A DNA stretch of 64,000 bases from Iris pallida (taxonomy: Eukaryota > Streptophyta > Magnoliopsida > Asparagales > Iridaceae), in the NCBI GenBank assembly GCA_029216955.1, contig JANAVB010016199.1, positions 10,955,595 through 11,019,594 on the forward strand, given 5' to 3'. The first letter of the stretch is position 1. Each line of letters opens with the position of its first letter. This document shows, piece after piece, positions 58,578 to 64,000 of the stretch. Under the pieces are notes generated by a model. That model worked only from the letters and a program-made list of their open reading frames with translations, had not been told where the DNA came from and searched no databases. The position numbers and the translations under genes were made by a program.

Positions 58578-60380
58578 TGTCACGCCCTAGTACCGGAATA
58601 CTGAGACGGACTAGGCCAGCTACACCGTATGAGGTATATAAACGTCATACGACGATCGTGGCTGTCAAGAGACTAGGGGGTACATGCTACAATCAAGTCT
58701 CCTATGGTCCCACCGAGCATCTATGTCTCAATCTATCAAAACAAGAAGCAGTAAATAATGATCATATAAGACAAAGTAGTAAGGCATCCACGACGCTTCA
58801 TCAAAATGATTCATGAGCCTAGCTTTACAAAATGATGAGCTAGTTCCGAGAGTCAATAGTACATAACTATAGTCAGCTGCAGTCTGATTTAATTACAATT
58901 ATGTAAAAGGAAACTAGTGTCCAGAACTGCCGGCTAAGCAGGTGCCGGTAGCTAAACGCCAAGTACAAAATAGAAGATATCAGAGCGGTGGAGAAGAAAC
59001 CCACTCATGGTCCCTGGCGCCCATCCTTCTGGTGTGCACCATTGTTCGGGTAGAAAGCTGGATCCTCTGGAGCTGCTACGAGATCTGGCCAAACAAAACC
59101 AGCGGGGTCAGGCCCCGAATAGCAAGTACCACAAGGGAGCATAAAAGAGTGAGATAAACCCAATGAGTAAAATAAGGCCTGATTCACGAGTTATAGGCTT
59201 ATACCATATCATCGAGACAATACGACACCCTTACAACCAAACAAGGACAAACGGTGCCAATATCGTGCCGAGATAAGATGTATCCTATAACCATGGGCAG
59301 GTAAAAGGGCTTCTGATCGCGACTTCGGTCTATAGCCTATCGCAGCACAATAGCCCAACCCAACAACCAAATAAGGACATAGGTTGGACCACGCACCACG
59401 ATAGTCCATGTTCCTCAGTTGCTAACAAAAGATAACATATCACAAACAAGTCGGCTTACAAGCGGCCAATAAAATTCTACGGCTTTCTACGATTTGTCTG
59501 GATTATCCCAGTAATACAATATAGGAATCCTCAGATCGTGTCAACCCAGCAGGGCTGGCCAATGCCTTATAATATACATATACACGTAGTACTTTAATTA
59601 TGCACCGGTCCCCCGTAAGGCCACCGTCCTAAAACATATAACACATAGCACGCAGGAGTCGGATATAGTCATCCACTATAGACGGATGAAACTGTATCCG
59701 TGGCGGCCAACCCGACACGTCAGGACTGGACCTGGGGTGGCTAGTATGGCACGATATCGGGATTCTGTTCCCTCCCAATGCTTCTACCAATTTAAGTTGC
59801 TAGATTAACCCTATCTTGGTATTGGAATTGCATGTCGTGGTCACATAGTCATCCCCTTATATGTCGTACCATAGTACGTGTACCCCAAGTACGAATCCAC
59901 ATCGGCTCAAGGAGTCCCAAATCTAGATCCATGCTTAGTGTAATGCTTCAAACAACAATCATTATACCATGACACTATTGTTGACCAATTACGTTGACTG
60001 TGCTGGAAGATACACATGTATTGACATATAATACGAATGATCACTTAGCACGTAGAGTCACACCTCAGTGCACTCATTAAATAGCACTGCAGTGCATACT
60101 ACTATTGTATCTCAATACACACTTAGAAAAGGTACCAGCACATATAAAGGTAATCAGGTCAGGAATATGGTCAAGTCAGAAAGTCACACGGACCTCTCGT
60201 GACATAAAAGTCACACATGAAATCTGGTTAAAGCGAAACATGAAGATTCTTGGAGCCAACACAAGTATCTACCACTTCTATGTCGGAAGCTAGGAGAAAT
60301 TCTAACCATAATACAATCATAGGACACAAAATATACAAAACAGCCAAAGTAGGCCCTATGCGGCCAAGGGTGGATGGGCT

Positions 60381-60980
60381 CATGCGGCTCAGAAAAGCTG
60401 GGCCATGCGGCTCAGAACGAACGGGTGCATGTGGCTCAGGAATGCGGGGTGTATGCGGCTGAAGGGATGCGCGCTCATGCGGCTGGGAATGGACGGGCGC
60501 ATACGCGGCTGCGGGGGACCAACGACATACGGCTAAGCGATGTGCGCATATGCGGCTGCGGAAGAAAGCAACCCCATGCGGTTTAAGAAAAATAACTTCA
60601 TGCGGCCAGGAGAGCGGTTCATATACGGCTGAGAGCATACGGGCTTATGCGGCTAGGAATGCGGGTGTTCATGCGGCAAGGAGTTCAAGGACAGCTTATG
60701 CGGCTGAAACTGCTTATGCGGCTAAAAACTGCTTATGCGCTATACGGCACGATCTCATGCGGCTAGAAATGCTTATGCGGCTGGAACTGCTTATGCGGCT
60801 CAGAATGCCAAGTGCCACGTGGCCAAAGGAAACAACTTATACGGCTGGAAGAAATTAAGTTCATGCGGCTGGGGATAAAGTCTTGTGCGGCTAGGCACTA
60901 GAACCATGGCCCATGCGGCTGAAAGCTAACAAGTCATGCGGCTCAGAAAAAACTTGCCGCATGGAAGTTCATGCGGTCAA
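60381..60980. repeat. Degenerate ATGCGGCT repeat zone in LTR D
   Basis: The core YATGCGGCT (minus AGCCGCATR) occurs about 25 times in 600 bp at irregular spacing of roughly 15-35 bp, with local sub-arrays such as GCTTATGCGGCTGAAACT. It is rich in CG and CNG sites compared with its surroundings and lies downstream of the TATA box in the minus orientation. Confidence 0.85.
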
Positions 60981-61407
60981 GCACTGTTCTTCTTCTCCAC
61001 TTTCCGAGAAGAAAAACTATGGAAAGCCATGGCTTCAAAGCTTCATAACCCCTCCATCCAAGGTCAGAATCCAGACTTCCATAGGTCAAAATGGGGCAGA
61101 AAGAAATTCTCTACAACATGGAACCATCAAAACTTGAAAATAACAAAGTTTACTAGATCAAACCTAAACAATCCAAAAATGACATAAACTTAGATCTACA
61201 AGAATTTATCCATGGAAATCAAAAATGCTAAGTACTAAACTTGTAAAGGATAATGAGAAGAACAATATAGATAAATCATATCAGAGAAAAATCAAGAAAT
61301 AAAAAATGCAAGAATCTCTTCGTTTGGTGCAAGATGTACTTGCCTAAACGTTTGGAGGAAAAGAAATAAAAAGAGTGAATGAATGAGGAGAGAGAGTGAG
61401 AAAAAGA

Positions 61408-61419
61408 ATATATATAGGG
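61408..61419 (-). promoter_or_regulatory. TATA box of LTR D
   Basis: Minus strand CCCTATATATATTC followed by a pyrimidine-rich CTCACTCTCTCTCC leader. Confidence 0.5.
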
Positions 61420-61753
61420 GTTGGGTTGACTCAAAGAAAAACCCTAAGCTTTAAGCATGCTCTTAACCATGTGACTAATGACATGTTGAATGCTACATGC
61501 AATAACTAATTAAATTAATTAATAAATAAAATCCTAACCACAATACGGTTCAGAAATCCTATCATCGAAATAGTGAACCACGCCTACAACCAAACAAGGA
61601 CAAGGGGTGGCACACTAATCCACGACGAGATACTGCCCCATGCCATGGCCAGTTACAAATACATGATACATACATTCAAGATACAGGTGCCAGGTACCAT
61701 ATACAGGAAAAATCAAAAAATTATGTATTCCGGAAATGGTGAGTGACAGTTGT

Positions 61754-62019
61754 ATTATTATTGCTTCGAGGATATGGTTACCGGATTTATCTCCGGAAGA
61801 GCTAGCAAATGTATGTTGTACCAAAACACTGATAGTGGACTCTGTGGTGACTTTGTGTTGCTGTGATTTGCTTGAACGTTCTAGTTGATGTGATGAGTAA
61901 TTGATATATTTTATAGTTGATGATTCCTGAGGTTTAGATGGCTGTCTACCGTTGTCCACAATAGTATAGGCCGGGTGTGATCCGAGTCGTACCCAATTAT
62001 TCAGGAGCGGGTTGTGACA
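61754..62019 (+). mobile_element. Last segment of solo LTR J
   Basis: Resumes J after LTR D and ends GGGTTGTGACA, followed by the target duplication CATCA. Confidence 0.78.
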
Positions 62020-62024
62020 CATCA

Positions 62025-62908
62025 TGAACATGTCGGTGTCCTATGGTCAATCGTGTCAATGAAGCACGAATAAAGTACACGTAATGCCTAGTGTCGATAT
62101 ACAATGTCAAAAAAATGACATCGACATCCGAATACGGTACGAATGCTAAATATCGACCAATCCTATGTCATGACAATAATGAACGATAATAATGCAACAA
62201 CAAAAAAGAAAAGACAATAAACAACAACATTGGCAAGGTACACTCGTCGGCAACCTCTAACTATGAATATGACGGTCCGACTCCAAGATCCCCACTCACT
62301 TCGTCACGTACACCTATAATAAATATACTAACTATTAATAGTATGCCTATGACATATCATTCTATAGACTACAATAATATTTATACCAAACTAGTCATAA
62401 TGACTATTCTACACAATATAATATATATAGCACTAAATCTACCTATAAAAGTAATATTTTAATAACATAAAAAATCTTATTTAATTTTTGGAAAAATAAG
62501 TATAAATATTCTATGATAATAACTAATATATATTTTTTTCATAAAAAAACATGTATACAAGTCTTGTATTGATTCTACATCAATATACTTAGACATGTTC
62601 TATAGTTTGGGCGCCGAACCGACAAATTTTCTATAAATATTAATTCTAAAAAAATAGCATAAAATATGTAAAAAAAATTTTTTTTAACAAAACATGTAGA
62701 ACAATTATTTTGGACAAGTCCCATGAAGTTCCGAAGCATATGGACTTATAGAATCTAAGAGTTTTCGGTGTTCCGACATTATGGTGACAAGTCCAAATTT
62801 TATAAGAAATAGTAACCTTATTAAAATACTTCAAAAGTATGTTCAATGGAAAGATTAGGATGTCCATATTCTTACCAAAAAATAGGAAGGGTAGAAGTGG
62901 TCCGAAAG
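62025..62908 (-). mobile_element. Probable right part of LTR-like H2
   Basis: This follows the target duplication of J, so it must continue the sequence that J interrupted at 12462. It contains GGCAAGGTACACTCGTCGG (about 62233-62251), similar to the GTACTTGCC box of other minus-oriented LTRs here (29430), then AT-rich DNA. No terminus was identified before LTR E begins. No gene. Confidence 0.45.
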
Positions 62909-64000
62909 TGTCACGCCCCAGAACCAGAATACTGGAGAGCGGGGGCAGACACAGCCAGCTACGTATATTGAAATGGAAACTACCTCGATATACGGTCACG
63001 ACTGTCTAGAAATATGAGGGTTTACTACAAGCCAACAGTCTCTTATGGTCATGAACAAGCCTAATGTCTCAATCACAAGCAAGTAATATAATTACAAGAT
63101 GTTTGACCACCAAATATACAATAAAAGGCGTCCCAAATATTACATATCAGCTGATCATGAAGCTAGTCGTACAAAATGCGAGGACTAGCAAGAGTTTAAG
63201 TCATACATGATCAACCCTAAGATTTGTTAATCATGTTTACATCCCGTAGGCAGACAGTAAGTAAAGTGCATCGAGCTAACAGGTGCTCGTCGGCTAAACG
63301 CCTCAAAAGAATAACTTTACAATAGAGTGAGCGAAACAAAATAGAAAACCCACTCGTAGCCCGGGTTCCTTCTAGTGTTCACCATTGGGCTGGAAGCTTG
63401 GTAGATCCTCGGGAGCTGCTCCGAAATCTGGCCACACAAAACCAGCTGGGTCAACCCCAGAAAGAGCAAGTGCCACAAGAGGGGCCACGAAATAAGAACA
63501 AAAGCCAGCATTAACACAAGAAGATATAATATTAAAAACTAGAATTTATGAAAACATGGCAGGGTGATATACGACGAGATAATCATGGGACTATTCCGAT
63601 AGCCAGGTTACAACCCGTAAACCAAACAAGGACCGGGGTTGTAACCCTTCATCTGAACAGAACTTGGTTTCCCACCATTTATCGGCAAGATAATAATGTA
63701 AGAAATCAAGACAGGGAGCAATCTTGTACTGGATCAAGACATGGCTAAACTGGTTATACCTCATTCAATCAATCACGGCCAAGCAGATCCTACGGCTTAC
63801 TACTTTAACTAACTAGGGTTATCACAGGCCTAATTACTAACAAGATGCAGTGAGATTGTTCTACAGCCACAAGCCCTGCAGACCATCCAGGTTACCCAGG
63901 ACGAAAGATTAGGGTTGAATTCAGGTGGGTACATCGTCCAGGAGACAAATGTACCCTTAGGTGACTTAGAGGGTGCAACACTCGACGGTGCGCTGGAAAT
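62909..64000 (-). mobile_element. LTR 'E', minus-oriented, runs off the window
   Basis: Plus-strand left edge TGTCACGCCCCAGAACC is the exact counterpart of the 3' end of LTR A. The sequence to the window end is the reverse complement of A with few differences (for example GGTGCTCGTCGGCTAAACGCC at about 63282-63302). A and E are two copies of one LTR family in opposite orientation. Confidence 0.8.

Larger units (their letters stand above)
58578..61748 (-). mobile_element. Solo LTR 'D'
   Basis: Plus-strand edges TGTCACGCCCTAG and GGTGAGTGACA with an exact target duplication GTTGT (58573-58577, 61749-61753); 3171 bp. A minus-strand TATA box at 61408-61419, about 330 bp from the right end, sets the orientation. 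The word GGTAGCTAAACGCC (about 58946-58959) links it to LTRs A, B, C and E. No internal domain. A dense degenerate repeat fills 60381-60980. Several short frames with Gly/Cys-rich translations across that zone are repeat artefacts. Confidence 0.83.
12463..62019 (+). mobile_element. Solo LTR 'J', split by three nested insertions
   Basis: It starts TGTAACCCCCTATTTTC (12463), ends GGGTTGTGACA (62019), and is flanked by an exact target duplication CATCA (12458-12462, 62020-62024). Segments belonging to J are 12463-13846, 27462-28540, 58264-58577 and 61754-62019, together about 3043 bp. The intervening DNA is the Tat element, the gag-only element and LTR D, each with its own target duplication. 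The bookkeeping is exact: 3043 plus 13615, 29723 and 3176 equals the 49557-bp span. No primer site or internal domain of its own is present, so it is a solo LTR. The ends and length suggest a chromovirus-like gypsy LTR (inference). Confidence 0.82.

Noticed and set aside
60228..60858. Overlapping Met/Arg/Gly-rich frames on both strands
   Set aside because: They follow from the ATGCGGCT repeat; every frame looks similar.
1..64000. CRISPR-like array, tRNA, rRNA or a bacterial operon
   Set aside because: The direct repeats seen are LTR, satellite or microsatellite type; no cloverleaf or rRNA sequence recognised, and all coding sequence is plant retroelement.
62909..64000. A and E as the two ends of one huge inverted element
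   Set aside because: They are LTRs in opposite orientation with unrelated inner flanks; separate insertions are the simpler explanation.

Overview
This window is repeat DNA from a plant nuclear genome, almost certainly a flowering plant. I found no intact host gene, no tRNA or rRNA gene, no CRISPR array and nothing bacterial. The evidence for a plant is lineage-diagnostic retroelement coding: Ty1-copia Sirevirus gag-pol with a tRNA-iMet primer site and an extra 3' ORF; Ty3-gypsy Tat pol with a second RNase H and antisense ORFs; and chromovirus-like gag with very long LTRs. I cannot name the species.

Layout. Positions 1-12462 are a patchwork of LTRs and decayed spacer: the end of LTR 'A' (1-1271, +), tandem palindromes (1690-1977), a 390-bp pyrimidine/purine foldback (2501-2890), an AT-rich tract, a broken minus-strand LTR 'B' (from 4430) split by solo LTR 'C' (5839-8622, target duplication GTTAT), and LTR-like pieces H1 (8708) and H2 (11458). 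The rest, to 62019, is one nested stack. A 3.04-kb solo LTR 'J' (12463-62019, target duplication CATCA) has been cut by three insertions: a 13.6-kb Tat element (13847-27456, GCAAT); an 8.6-kb gag-only chromovirus-like element (28541-58258, CATTA/TATTA); and a 3.2-kb solo LTR 'D' (58578-61748, GTTGT). Each LTR of the gag-only element was hit independently by a Sirevirus: copy 1 at 31419-42946 (GAATG) and copy 2 at 47261-56799 (ACAGT). Sirevirus copy 1 was then invaded in gag by a 1.9-kb LTR 'G' (38571-40474), flanked by a 98-bp direct duplication instead of a 5-bp one. Removing each layer gives consistent sizes: gag-only LTRs of 3243 and 3249 bp, and Sireviruses of 9524 and 9539 bp. After 62019 come the probable remainder of H2 and LTR 'E' (62909 to the window end, -), an inverted relative of A.

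State of the genes. All sense-strand coding regions are broken by stops and frameshifts, so the elements are fossils, although paired LTRs differ by only a few percent by eye. The Tat element encodes gag, protease, RT, RNase H, archaeal-type RNase H and integrase on +. Its 2.7-kb 3' region carries a minus-strand ORF cluster in which three starts have a TATA-like box about 40-65 nt upstream; one box lies beside a tandem repeat. The Sireviruses carry a third ORF downstream of pol with its own palindrome-plus-TATA promoter-like module, present in both copies.

The most interesting items are the Tat antisense cluster, the Sirevirus ORF3 promoter module, the 98-bp duplication around LTR G, and the +1 gag/pol frame change shared by both Sireviruses. 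All boundaries were read by eye; no alignment or database search was run.
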